Under the pieces are notes generated by a model. The model ran no database searches and was not told the DNA's origin. It worked only from the letters and a program-made list of their open reading frames with translations. Made by a program: the position numbers and the translations under genes. 64,000 bases of DNA. Source: CAVYXZ01 sp965223835 (GTDB lineage: Bacteria; Chloroflexota; Anaerolineae; Aggregatilineales; Phototrophicaceae). Numbering within the stretch: position 1 is the first letter of the stretch; the number at the start of each line of letters is the position of its first letter. The stretch lies in assembly GCA_965223835.1 (NCBI GenBank), contig CBDCXQ010000001.1, positions 3,410,001 to 3,474,000 of the forward strand, in the 5' to 3' direction. Shown here piece after piece: positions 53,821 through 61,954 of the stretch.

Positions 53821-54466
53821 CGAACAGGTTGCCAATGCGCTTATCGACATTCAGGCGGTTGGCTTCTCTCCCTATGAACCGGTGACGTTTAAGTCTGGCA
53901 TCATTTCGCCAGCTTATGTGGATAACCGGCGCTTAATCTATTGGCCCGATCAATGGCGCATCATGATCGAAGCCTTTGAGCAACGTATCATTGATTTAAA
54001 CTTAGGGTTTGACCTCATCGCGGGCATCGCTACCGGCGGCATTCCTCACAGTTCCACACTCGCCTACAATTTGAAAAAACCCAGCATCTATGTGCGCAAA
54101 CAATCGAAAGAGCATGGCACCCAGAATATGATTGAAGGCGGTGATGTCGCTGGTTTACACGTACTGTTGATCGAAGATATGATCACAACCGGGGGCAGCA
54201 GTCTGGCTGGAGTCCGCGTGCTCCGGGAAGCCGGCGCCATCGTGACCGACTGCATGGCGATAACGACCTATGGTTTCGCCATGTCACAGCAGGCATTCCA
54301 GGTCGCGGAAGTCCAACTGCACACGCTCACCACGTTTCCGGTTATTATTCAAGAGAGCCTGAAGCGGGGTACACTCACAGCAGCCGACCTGAGTATCGTC
54401 GAAGACTGGCTTATTGAACCGCATCACTGGGCAGAAAGGCAGGGTTTCGAGGATGTCAGCACTTGA
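53813..54466 (+). CDS. pyrE: Orotate phosphoribosyltransferase
   Basis: A 217-residue phosphoribosyltransferase making OMP from orotate and PRPP. VTFKSGIISPAYVDNRRL is the orotate-side loop, GIATGGIPHSSTLAY follows, YVRKQSKEHGTQNMIEG is the catalytic flexible loop with its Lys, and VLLIEDMITTGGSSL is the PRPP motif. The ATG at 53813 has GAGG 6 bases upstream and overlaps the pyrD stop by 8 bases; the longer frame from 53801 is not needed. The end overlaps pyrF by 14 bases. Confidence 0.95.
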   Translation: MSDEQVANALIDIQAVGFSPYEPVTFKSGIISPAYVDNRRLIYWPDQWRIMIEAFEQRIIDLNLGFDLIAGIATGGIPHSSTLAYNLKKPSIYVRKQSKEHGTQNMIEGGDVAGLHVLLIEDMITTGGSSLAGVRVLREAGAIVTDCMAITTYGFAMSQQAFQVAEVQLHTLTTFPVIIQESLKRGTLTAADLSIVEDWLIEPHHWAERQGFEDVST

Positions 54467-55259
54467 GAAATATACGCAGCGACTTACAAAGGTCAATTCC
54501 CTGCTGTGTGTGGGGTTAGACAGCGCCTACGAATGCATCCCAGAGCCATTCATCAACCACGAATATCCCCTGTTCACGTTCAACCGCTGGATTATTGAGC
54601 AGACCCACCCCTATGTAAGTGCCTATAAGCCCAACATCGCATTTTATGAAGCGCGGGGCGACCGTGGCCTCAGCGCACTGCGGATGACCCTGGACTATTT
54701 ACGGCGCAACCACCCGGATATTCTGACGATTTGCGATGCCAAACGCGGGGATGTTGCATCCACCAGTGAAGCGTATGCCAGCGCCATCTTTGATTGGTTG
54801 GGCTGTGATGCCGTTACCCTCAACCCTTACCTGGGACGGGATGCCCTCCAACCGTTTTTGCGCCGTACCGACAAAGCTTGCCTCATCCTGTGTCGCACCT
54901 CGAATCCAGGAGCGGGCGATATACAGGATTTACCGGTGGATGGAAAACCGATGTGGCTCAAGGTGGCAGAAAAAGTATGTAAAGAGTGGAACAATAACCA
55001 GAATTGTATGCTGGTTGTCGGCGCAACTTATCCTGATGAACTACGGCAAGTCCGCGAGTGCATTGGGGACATGCCGGTTCTGGTGCCAGGCATCGGCACA
55101 CAGGGCGGTGAAATTGAGCAAGTCGTCAACGCTGGACAAAATCGAGCCGGTGCAGGCCTTATCATTAGCGCTTCCCGCAGCGTGATCTTCGCTGAATATC
55201 CTGGCGACGCGGCAAAAAAACTTCGTGATGAGATCAACCGCTATCGCCGCAGCGAATAA
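54453..55259 (+). CDS. pyrF: Orotidine 5'-phosphate decarboxylase, type 2
   Basis: A 268-residue TIM-barrel enzyme making UMP, the last step of the pathway. LLCVGLDSAYECIP is the first strand, AYKPNIAFYEARG the second, and LTICDAKRGDVASTSEAYA the catalytic Lys-Asp motif of the longer type 2 (Mycobacterium/Myxococcus-like) enzymes. VLVPGIGTQGG and LIISASRSVIFAE bind phosphate. With pyrB to pyrE it completes UMP synthesis from carbamoyl phosphate; carA/carB are not in the window. The ATG is 8 bases after AGGG. Its stop region overlaps the convergent gene by 19 bp. Confidence 0.94.
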   Translation: MSALEKYTQRLTKVNSLLCVGLDSAYECIPEPFINHEYPLFTFNRWIIEQTHPYVSAYKPNIAFYEARGDRGLSALRMTLDYLRRNHPDILTICDAKRGDVASTSEAYASAIFDWLGCDAVTLNPYLGRDALQPFLRRTDKACLILCRTSNPGAGDIQDLPVDGKPMWLKVAEKVCKEWNNNQNCMLVVGATYPDELRQVRECIGDMPVLVPGIGTQGGEIEQVVNAGQNRAGAGLIISASRSVIFAEYPGDAAKKLRDEINRYRRSE

Positions 55260-55675
55260 GGCCGCAGCAAGTCATTTTCTGCTAACCACACGTCATCTGG
55301 ACCAGCCCAACCATATCGTCCCAGATCAACTTGCTCCTGTCGGCCAAATTCCACGCCCTCAGCTTCCAGACGAATGCGTTGCTGTGCAGCACTATAACTA
55401 CCTTCCGGTAAGCTGATCTTGCCCTGACTGTTGATGACGCGCTGCCAGGGAATGGACGGCTGGCTTTGGTCTGATGGATTATTGAGATCGTCTGTCAGGC
55501 AGCGGCGCATGGCATAGCCTACCCAGCGCGGCGCGATTCGTTCATAACTCTTCACATCCATCCCGGCGGGAACCGGTATCATTGAGGCAATTTGCCCATA
55601 GGTCAGCACCTGACCGGGAGGAATCTGCCAGACGATCTTCCAGACAATGCGGTCATAGGTGAGACGACTAACCAT
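55241..55675 (-). CDS. Alkyltransferase-like protein (MGMT family), copy 1
   Basis: A 144-residue protein of the DNA alkyltransferase-like (ATL) group. IVWQIPPGQVLTYGQIASMI is the winged-helix start, APRWVGYAMRRC the DNA-contact region, and IPWQRVINSQGKISL replaces the Pro-Cys-His-Arg active site with Pro-Trp-Gln-Arg. Without the Cys it cannot remove alkyl groups itself; ATL proteins bind O6-alkylguanine and hand it to nucleotide excision repair. It is a paralogue of the next gene upstream, whose stop lies 2 bases before its start. Confidence 0.85.
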   Translation of the reverse strand: MVSRLTYDRIVWKIVWQIPPGQVLTYGQIASMIPVPAGMDVKSYERIAPRWVGYAMRRCLTDDLNNPSDQSQPSIPWQRVINSQGKISLPEGSYSAAQQRIRLEAEGVEFGRQEQVDLGRYGWAGPDDVWLAENDLLRPYSLRR

Positions 55676-55677
55676 AT

Positions 55678-56136
55678 TTAGAACAAGCTCAACTGCTGCG
55701 GAGCATCGGAAGGTGGGGTCTTCATCGAGTGCGGCTTGAGCAGATTGTTAGCACCCAGCCAATCATCGGGCGGGCCATCCCAGCCAAAGCGGTCAAAATC
55801 GGTCAGGTCTTTGCTGTTAAACTCGATACCCTCTGCTTCCAAACGGGCACGTTGTTGCACGGCGGGTTTGCTCCCGGCTTCCAGACTGATTCCACCTTTG
55901 CTGTTGATGACACGATGCCAGGGCACCGTGGGATTATCTGAGAATGAAACCGCGTTCATCGCATAACCGACCCAACGCGGTGCAATCCGCTGGTAAGTTT
56001 CCGGGTCGATTTCCGGTGGTGCAGGAATCATAGCTGCAATTTGACCAAAGGTGACGACCTGGCCCGGCGTTACCTGGCGCACAATCTCCCAAACTGTTTC
56101 GTAGTAGCCGGTCTTATCCGGTGGTTCGCCAATCAT
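55678..56136 (-). CDS. Alkyltransferase-like protein with C-terminal clamp-binding-type motif, copy 2
   Basis: A 152-residue ATL-type protein: IVRQVTPGQVVTFGQIAAMI, APRWVGYAMNAV and VPWHRVINSKGGIS, with Trp in place of the reactive Cys, as in known ATL proteins. The C-terminus extends beyond the paralogue and ends in QQLSLF (residues 147-152). QLxLF is the pentapeptide by which many repair and replication proteins dock on the DNA polymerase sliding clamp. That suggests this copy is tethered to replication forks; this is inference from the motif. It sits 21 bp after zwf and shares its operon. Confidence 0.86.
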   Translation of the reverse strand: MIGEPPDKTGYYETVWEIVRQVTPGQVVTFGQIAAMIPAPPEIDPETYQRIAPRWVGYAMNAVSFSDNPTVPWHRVINSKGGISLEAGSKPAVQQRARLEAEGIEFNSKDLTDFDRFGWDGPPDDWLGANNLLKPHSMKTPPSDAPQQLSLF

Positions 56137-56157
56137 TGGCTCATCCTGATGGTCACA

Positions 56158-57606
56158 TTAGTCATGGTTATCGCAACCAAACCGCCACGAGCGGCCTTCG
56201 TCACCCAGCAGTTCATCGGCCTCTAACGGCCCGTCGCTGCCGCGCTGATAACTGGCTGGTTCCGGGCCATTATCCGATTCCCAACCTTGAATGATGGGAT
56301 CCATCAATTCCCAGGCCGCCTCAATGCCGTCACTGCGCGAGAAGAGCGAGGCATCACCTAACAGCGCATCGAGGAGCAGACGTTCATAGGCTTCGGGGAT
56401 CGCATATTCACCAAATGAATCGGCATAGTGAAATTCCATATCCACCGAGCGCGTATTGTGGGCAGTATCTGGCTCTTTGGCCTCGAACGTCAAGTGAATG
56501 CCTTCGTCAGGCTGCACACAGATTGACAGGCTGTTGGACGCGAAATTACTCAGGCTGTTGTTATTGAACATGTGCAAAGGCGGTTGACGAAACATGACAT
56601 TAATTTCCGTCACTTTACGGTTGAGCGCCTTGCCTGACCGCAAATAGAAGGGCACGCCATGCCAGCGCCAGTTGTCAATTTGCAACTTGATGGCCGCATA
56701 AGTAGGTGTGCGTGAATGTTCGGCAACTCCCGGCGTGTCTCGATAGCCATCATACTGCGCCGCAACTGTATCCATAATATCAATCGGACGCACCGACTTC
56801 AGGACTTTGACTTTCTCATTACGCATCAAATCTGCATCAAACGACGCCGGGGGTTCCATCGCAATCAATGTGAGCAGTTGCAGCAGGTGATTTTGAAACA
56901 TGTCACGAAAAACGCCGGACCCGTCAAAATAGTCACCCCGATGCCCCACATCAACCTTTTCAATGGCCGTAATCTGGATGTTGTCGACATAGGTCCGATT
57001 CCAGATTGGCTCAAAAATCGCATTGGCGAAACGCAGGAACATGATATTCTGAGCAGTCTCTTTACCCAGGTAATGGTCAATCCGATAAACCTGATTTTCT
57101 TCAAACACCTCATGCACCGCTTCATTCAAGTCATGGGCCGATGCCAGATCGGTACCGAAGGGCTTTTCAATAACGATGCGATGCCAGTGGTCGTCATCTT
57201 TCGCCATATTCATCTTGCCCAGATTCTGCACGATGGGCACATAGAGAGACGGTGCAACCGAAAGATAGTACAGTCGATTGGTTGCGGCGGCCTCCGTTTC
57301 CTGCAGAAAACTTTGAATCTGCCCCATATCGGCTTCTTCGCTGGCGCTGCCCGGCACATAATAGAGATTGGCAGCAAATTTATCCCAGGCCGCTTCATCA
57401 TAAGATTGGCCGGAGAACTCCTGTACACCAGCTTGCATCCGCTCACGCCATTCTTCATGGCTGAATTTGGTCCGCGAGTTGCCGACAATCTGAAATTCAT
57501 CAGGTAGGCGGTCTTTAAGATAAAGATTGTAGAGGGCAGGCACCAGCTTGCGCCGCGTGAGATCGCCCGACGCCCCAAAGATGACGATTGATGTTGCATC
57601 ACTCAT
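56158..57606 (-). CDS. zwf: Glucose-6-phosphate 1-dehydrogenase
   Basis: A 482-residue enzyme, the NADP-linked entry to the oxidative pentose phosphate pathway. IVIFGASGDLTRRKLVPALY is the coenzyme loop, IVIEKPFGTD follows, and YRIDHYLGKETAQN is the substrate-binding signature with its Lys and His. Length is standard. It is followed by the two ATL genes and preceded by a methyltransferase whose stop its ATG overlaps by 8 bases (AGGAA about 9 bases upstream). No gnd or pgl is in the window, so 6-phosphogluconate must be handled elsewhere. Confidence 0.96.
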   Translation of the reverse strand: MSDATSIVIFGASGDLTRRKLVPALYNLYLKDRLPDEFQIVGNSRTKFSHEEWRERMQAGVQEFSGQSYDEAAWDKFAANLYYVPGSASEEADMGQIQSFLQETEAAATNRLYYLSVAPSLYVPIVQNLGKMNMAKDDDHWHRIVIEKPFGTDLASAHDLNEAVHEVFEENQVYRIDHYLGKETAQNIMFLRFANAIFEPIWNRTYVDNIQITAIEKVDVGHRGDYFDGSGVFRDMFQNHLLQLLTLIAMEPPASFDADLMRNEKVKVLKSVRPIDIMDTVAAQYDGYRDTPGVAEHSRTPTYAAIKLQIDNWRWHGVPFYLRSGKALNRKVTEINVMFRQPPLHMFNNNSLSNFASNSLSICVQPDEGIHLTFEAKEPDTAHNTRSVDMEFHYADSFGEYAIPEAYERLLLDALLGDASLFSRSDGIEAAWELMDPIIQGWESDNGPEPASYQRGSDGPLEADELLGDEGRSWRFGCDNHD

Positions 57607-58330
57607 TGTGTTTGTTCCTCATACTTGCTGCAACGGCCAAAACTGGGGGAATTTGTTCATCAGCCGCAACCGGTTCATGAATCGACTCCAGTTGAAAATC
57701 GGCGGCTTGCAACTGGTTCAGGTAGGTCGAAAAGGTGCGGTGAAAGGCACCGACTTTTCCCCGAATCCCCGCTTTATTGCCCGAAGCCCAGGCTCCCTCA
57801 AGTACATAATTGGGCACGACCCGCGCCTGCGATTGGCCCGCTGAGTCAACTTGATTGTAGGCGTGAGGAGCCTGATAACAGGGATGCGTGATCGAAAATA
57901 CAAATCGCCCCGATGAGCGCAACACACGGGCTACCGACTGATAGACGGCGCTTAAATCAGGTATATCCATCAACGCCAGATTACTCACCACCAAATCGAA
58001 ATACGCATTCGGCAAACTGCTTAGATATTGAACGTCATCGTGGACAAAACGCACGTTGTGATTTGTGGTTTGTTGGCGGGCCTGTTCAAGTAATCGACCC
58101 GAAAAGTCTACGCCAATAACATTACGGGCGTTTGGAGCCAGCATCCGCGTCAAGTGTCCCTCACCACAGGCCAGGTCGCATACATCCAGATCGGTTGTCG
58201 CACCTGACATCTGGAATAGCGCCTGCGTTGCCAGCGCCAGCACCGACCCTGAGTCTCGCAGCCCATCGCGCACAAACGTCACATAATCGTCAGCAATTGC
58301 ATCATACAAACTAAATCGAGGAGGCTCCAT
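57599..58330 (-). CDS. Class I SAM-dependent methyltransferase
   Basis: A 243-residue methyltransferase with DVCDLACGEGHLTRML as motif I, NVIGVDFSGRLLEQAR for strand 2, YFDLVVSNLALMDIPDL for motif IV and VLRSSGRFVFSITHPC for motif V. FSITHPC resembles small-molecule methyltransferases near tellurite-resistance and ubiquinone types. It lies inside the tal-pgi-rpiA-zwf operon with 12 bp to rpiA and an 8-base overlap with zwf. Its link to central carbon metabolism is unknown. Confidence 0.87.
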   Translation of the reverse strand: MEPPRFSLYDAIADDYVTFVRDGLRDSGSVLALATQALFQMSGATTDLDVCDLACGEGHLTRMLAPNARNVIGVDFSGRLLEQARQQTTNHNVRFVHDDVQYLSSLPNAYFDLVVSNLALMDIPDLSAVYQSVARVLRSSGRFVFSITHPCYQAPHAYNQVDSAGQSQARVVPNYVLEGAWASGNKAGIRGKVGAFHRTFSTYLNQLQAADFQLESIHEPVAADEQIPPVLAVAASMRNKHNE

Positions 58331-58342
58331 CTACTTCCACTT

Positions 58343-59035
58343 TCACTCACGCTGAATATGTTGAACCCCATTGGAACTGGCAACAATGACATCCGTCGCC
58401 AGGTTTAAGAACAGGCCATGCTCAACGATACCCGTGCGTCCTTTGATTTGTGTACCGAGGGCATGTAGATCACCAATGGGACCAAAGTTACAGTCCAGAA
58501 TATAGTTACCCTGGTCGGTATGGAAAATTGCCCCGTCATGTTGCCGCTGGATCACGTCGGCCCCCAGTGATTCGAGATAGGCAGCCTGGGACTGCCAGCC
58601 AAACGGAACGACTTCTACCGGGATGGCCCAGTTGGTGCCCAATTGCTCAACCATCTTCGAATCATCCACGATGATGACTTCGCGCCGCGTCGCCTGAGCA
58701 ACGATCTTTTCGCGCAACAATGCGCCACCCCCGCCCTTAATCAAATCCAACTGCGGGTCAACCTCGTCGGCACCATCAATAGTCAGGTCAATAATTGGAT
58801 GCTCGGCTAGGGTAGTCAATGGAATGCCAAGTTGTCGCGCCTCGACTTGCATCCGCTCCGAGGCTGGAATGCCTACGACGTTAACCAACCTACCCGCTTG
58901 AACAAGTTCCCCAATGCGGCGCACCGCCAGCAACGCCGTACTGCCTTCGCCAAGACCGAGCACCATGCCCGATTGGACCAGCTCAACCGCTTTGTCCGCC
59001 GCCTGTTGCTTGAGGCGGGTAACATCATTGCCCAA
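58343..59035 (-). CDS. rpiA: Ribose-5-phosphate isomerase A
   Basis: A 230-residue enzyme interconverting ribose-5-phosphate and ribulose-5-phosphate. GLGEGSTALLAVRRIG is the phosphate-binding strand, LTIDGADEVDPQLDLIKGGGGALLREKIVA contains the catalytic Asp, Glu and Lys region split over two loops, and VIVDDSKMVEQLG follows. All are family hallmarks. The start is TTG at 59035 with GGAGA 8 bases upstream; no in-frame ATG is better placed. It sits in the pentose phosphate operon after the sugar acid dehydratase. Confidence 0.94.
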   Translation of the reverse strand: MGNDVTRLKQQAADKAVELVQSGMVLGLGEGSTALLAVRRIGELVQAGRLVNVVGIPASERMQVEARQLGIPLTTLAEHPIIDLTIDGADEVDPQLDLIKGGGGALLREKIVAQATRREVIIVDDSKMVEQLGTNWAIPVEVVPFGWQSQAAYLESLGADVIQRQHDGAIFHTDQGNYILDCNFGPIGDLHALGTQIKGRTGIVEHGLFLNLATDVIVASSNGVQHIQRE

Positions 59036-59058
59036 AATTTATGTCTCCAGACCCTGAT

Positions 59059-60198
59059 TCATTGCCAGCCAACCGCACCATCAGGCTGGGTTAAGAAAGG
59101 CCGATGCCAGCGTTTGAACGGATAATTCGCCAGCGCCGCTTCATTGAGGTCAATGCCGAGACCCGGCTTTTCGGGAATTTGCAGATAGCCGTCAACCAGA
59201 TGCAACGGTTCATCCACCAGCGCCCGCCGGTCCGGATTATCATCTGGCATGTATTCCAGAATCAGGAAGTTATGGATGGTGGCTGCGACCTGCACATTGA
59301 CGGCATTGGCAATTGGCCCGCAAGGATTGTGCGGTGCAACTTTTACATAGTGCGCTTCAGCCATTGCGGCGATCTTCTTCGTCTCCAGGACCCCGGTCAA
59401 ACACATATCGGGCTGGATAATATCAACTGCTTCCTGCTCTAACAGCAAGCGAAATTGATGTTTGTTGTACAGTGCCTCGCCGGTTGCCAGCGGCACACCT
59501 GCCAGATTGGTCAATTTGGCAAACCCACTGAAATGTTCTGGTCGCAACGCTTCTTCCACAAATAAGGGGCGATAGGGCGCGACGACCTGACACAGTTCCA
59601 ATGCACGGGCCGGTTCCACGATACGGGCATGAGGATCCAGCGCCAGATCAACGCCGTCGCCAATCGCCTCACGGACCGCCGCTACCTGTGCTTCGACTTC
59701 ACGCAAGACGACATTCCAGGGCAAATCAATCGCATTCCTGGGAAGCGGATTCATTTTCAGGGCGGTGAAGCCATACTGTTCCACTAAGCGCTGCGCATCT
59801 GCTGCTCGATCTTCCGGTGACTCGGCGCGCACCCAGCCGTAAACGCGAATCTTGTCACGACATTTGCCGCCTAACAAACGAAAAACCGGCAGACCTGCCG
59901 CCTTACCCGCTATATCCCAGAGCGCATGTTCAATGCCACTGATGGCCGCGTTGATAATCATGCCAGCCGGAAAACGTGACCCGACCGTCATCAATTGCCA
60001 CAATCCTTCAACATCACGGGGATCACGCCCGACCAGCCAGTGCTCAAAATCCTTGATAACCTCAACTGTCGCTTTATCTGGCCCACACGAATAGGCCTCA
60101 CCGACACCATAGATACCCTCGTCAGTGTGTACTTTAACGAACGGCCAGTTGCGATTGCCAACGTTGACCAGAAAAGTGTCGATCCTGGTGATCTTCAT
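59059..60198 (-). CDS. Galactonate dehydratase-like enolase-superfamily protein
   Basis: A 379-residue enolase-superfamily enzyme of the D-galactonate dehydratase type. The cap domain has FVKVHTDEGIYGVGEA and GRDPRDVEGLW. The barrel has GFTALKMNPL, ALDPHARIVEP with the Asp and His of the DgoD group, FVEEALRPEH, LATGEALY, and KVAPHNPCGPIANA with the second catalytic His. The final LEYMPDDNP is typical. Sugar acid dehydration to a 2-keto-3-deoxy acid is likely, but the exact epimer is not certain. GGAGAA precedes the ATG. It is placed between pgi and rpiA, linking sugar acid degradation with the pentose pathway genes. Confidence 0.88.
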   Translation of the reverse strand: MKITRIDTFLVNVGNRNWPFVKVHTDEGIYGVGEAYSCGPDKATVEVIKDFEHWLVGRDPRDVEGLWQLMTVGSRFPAGMIINAAISGIEHALWDIAGKAAGLPVFRLLGGKCRDKIRVYGWVRAESPEDRAADAQRLVEQYGFTALKMNPLPRNAIDLPWNVVLREVEAQVAAVREAIGDGVDLALDPHARIVEPARALELCQVVAPYRPLFVEEALRPEHFSGFAKLTNLAGVPLATGEALYNKHQFRLLLEQEAVDIIQPDMCLTGVLETKKIAAMAEAHYVKVAPHNPCGPIANAVNVQVAATIHNFLILEYMPDDNPDRRALVDEPLHLVDGYLQIPEKPGLGIDLNEAALANYPFKRWHRPFLTQPDGAVGWQ

Positions 60199-60226
60199 GG
60201 TGAGGTTCTCCTGCGTTTACACGAAG

Positions 60227-61954
60227 TCAGGCCAACGCCGCCCCAATAGCCCTTAAACCACCTGCGACATCTGCCCCCATATGATAAGTAATCACTCGCC
60301 GATTGTTCTCCAACAGCGCAGCACGATCACCCAGCGCCTGCGCTAACTTCAACACGCCAAAGGTCATCGACGATGCTGATTGTCCGGCTTCATCCGGGAT
60401 GGCGGCATCCTCGGCGGCATCAGCTGTAAACTGAATGAACAGGCCATTTCCGGCATCGCCCTTATGTAATTGACCAGTCGAATGCAGGAAACGTGGGCCG
60501 TAACCCAACGTCGTCGCCAGTCGTGTTTTTTCAAGTAATTGCCTGCGTAGCGCCTGCAACTGCGCGTCTACTGCAGCAGTGGGCGTGACATAGGCCTGCA
60601 ACGCTACGTAATCTCCAGACTGAGCCTGTTGCAGAAACGATCTCGTAACGGTTTCAAGGCTATTTCCCGCAACATCGGTGTAAACTGTGACACCCGTTTC
60701 CGAGAGCAGCGCTTCCTGCTCCGGCAGCTTGCCCGATTCAGCATAGGCAGCGACCATTTCGCGGGCAATATTTTTTGCGCTTTCGACGTTGGGCTGGTCG
60801 AAGGGCTGAATGTCGATCTGATGTCCGGCTACCGCGACCGCAAACTCCCACAGGAAGTACTGCGCACCCAGATCATAACGATCGGCCAGTTCGAGCGTGA
60901 TCACTGGCTGGAGGTGGGCTAATTTACTGACAAATACATCCTGATTATCCTCGCCCTTCACCTTCAGGTAGACAAACAGCCGGTCCTCGCCATAGTTTTC
61001 GGTATAGGGTTCATTTACGACCGGCAGAATGCCCTTACCTTCCTTGCCGGTGCTTTCGGCGATCAACTGCTCCACCCAATCGCCAAAGCTGGCGACGGCG
61101 GGTGACGTGATGAATGTGATCTTATCGCGTCCGGCTTGCGCCAGTGACCCCATGATTGCCCCCAGACGGAGACCAGGATTAGCCACATCATTTGCTTTAC
61201 AGGCCTGCTCCATATCAATGGCCCGTTGCAACAGCAATGGCACATCAACACCGACCAGAGCCGCCGGAACCAATCCGAAATAGGACAAGGCCGAGTAACG
61301 CCCGCCAATATCAGGATCATTCAAGAAGGTAGCCCGAAAATCATACTGATCTGCCAGTTTTTCCAACGCACTACCGGGATCGGTAATGGCGATAAAATGC
61401 GCGCCAGCCGCCGCTTCCCCAACCGTCGCTACCGTCCGATTATAGAAGTATTTGAAGAAGGATAGCGTTTCGACCGTCCCGCCCGATTTGGTTGAGACGA
61501 TAAACAATGTCTTTGTCGGGTCCAGTTGCCGGTCATAATTCAACACTGCGCCCGGGTCGGTGCTGTCGAGCACCGCCAGATCAAGATACCCTTCAGCGAC
61601 GCCAAAGGTCTTGCGGAAGACCTCCGGGGCCAGACTCGACCCACCCATACCAAGTAAGAGCACATGCGTGTAACCGTCGGCCCGCACCGCATCAACCAGG
61701 CCTTCGATGGTGCCAACGGTGCTCCAGGCTCGCCCCCGATCGCCGCCTATTACATCCGCGCTATCAGAGGCATACAACTCCTGCATCGCGTCGGCAATAT
61801 CCAGCCAGCCGAGACGATTAGCGATCTCGTCAGGGTCCGGTCGCCAGACGGTGTGATCGCGCTCCCAGATACGTGGGACGATTTTTTGATCGACCAGTGC
61901 CGCTAGCGCGGCCTCAACCGCCGTTTGATAGGCATGTAATTGCGCGTCAACCAT
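60227..61954 (-). CDS. pgi: Glucose-6-phosphate isomerase
   Basis: A 575-residue isomerase interconverting glucose-6-phosphate and fructose-6-phosphate. VLLLGMGGSSLAPEVFRKTFG and IVSTKSGGTVETLSFFKYF are the sugar-phosphate binding loops, and LIAESTGKEGKGILPVV has the catalytic Glu region. The long acidic C-terminal part (GNGLFIQFTADAAEDAAIPDE) and the overall plan match the isomerase half of bacterial fused transaldolase/isomerase proteins. Here tal and pgi are separate but overlap by exactly 8 bases, as if a fusion were split or about to form. The ATG has only a weak GAG upstream and relies on coupling. Confidence 0.92.
   Translation of the reverse strand: MVDAQLHAYQTAVEAALAALVDQKIVPRIWERDHTVWRPDPDEIANRLGWLDIADAMQELYASDSADVIGGDRGRAWSTVGTIEGLVDAVRADGYTHVLLLGMGGSSLAPEVFRKTFGVAEGYLDLAVLDSTDPGAVLNYDRQLDPTKTLFIVSTKSGGTVETLSFFKYFYNRTVATVGEAAAGAHFIAITDPGSALEKLADQYDFRATFLNDPDIGGRYSALSYFGLVPAALVGVDVPLLLQRAIDMEQACKANDVANPGLRLGAIMGSLAQAGRDKITFITSPAVASFGDWVEQLIAESTGKEGKGILPVVNEPYTENYGEDRLFVYLKVKGEDNQDVFVSKLAHLQPVITLELADRYDLGAQYFLWEFAVAVAGHQIDIQPFDQPNVESAKNIAREMVAAYAESGKLPEQEALLSETGVTVYTDVAGNSLETVTRSFLQQAQSGDYVALQAYVTPTAAVDAQLQALRRQLLEKTRLATTLGYGPRFLHSTGQLHKGDAGNGLFIQFTADAAEDAAIPDEAGQSASSMTFGVLKLAQALGDRAALLENNRRVITYHMGADVAGGLRAIGAALA

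Noticed and set aside
56716..57507. 263-codon plus-strand frame opposite zwf
   Set aside because: Antisense shadow of glucose-6-phosphate dehydrogenase; no start signal or domain.
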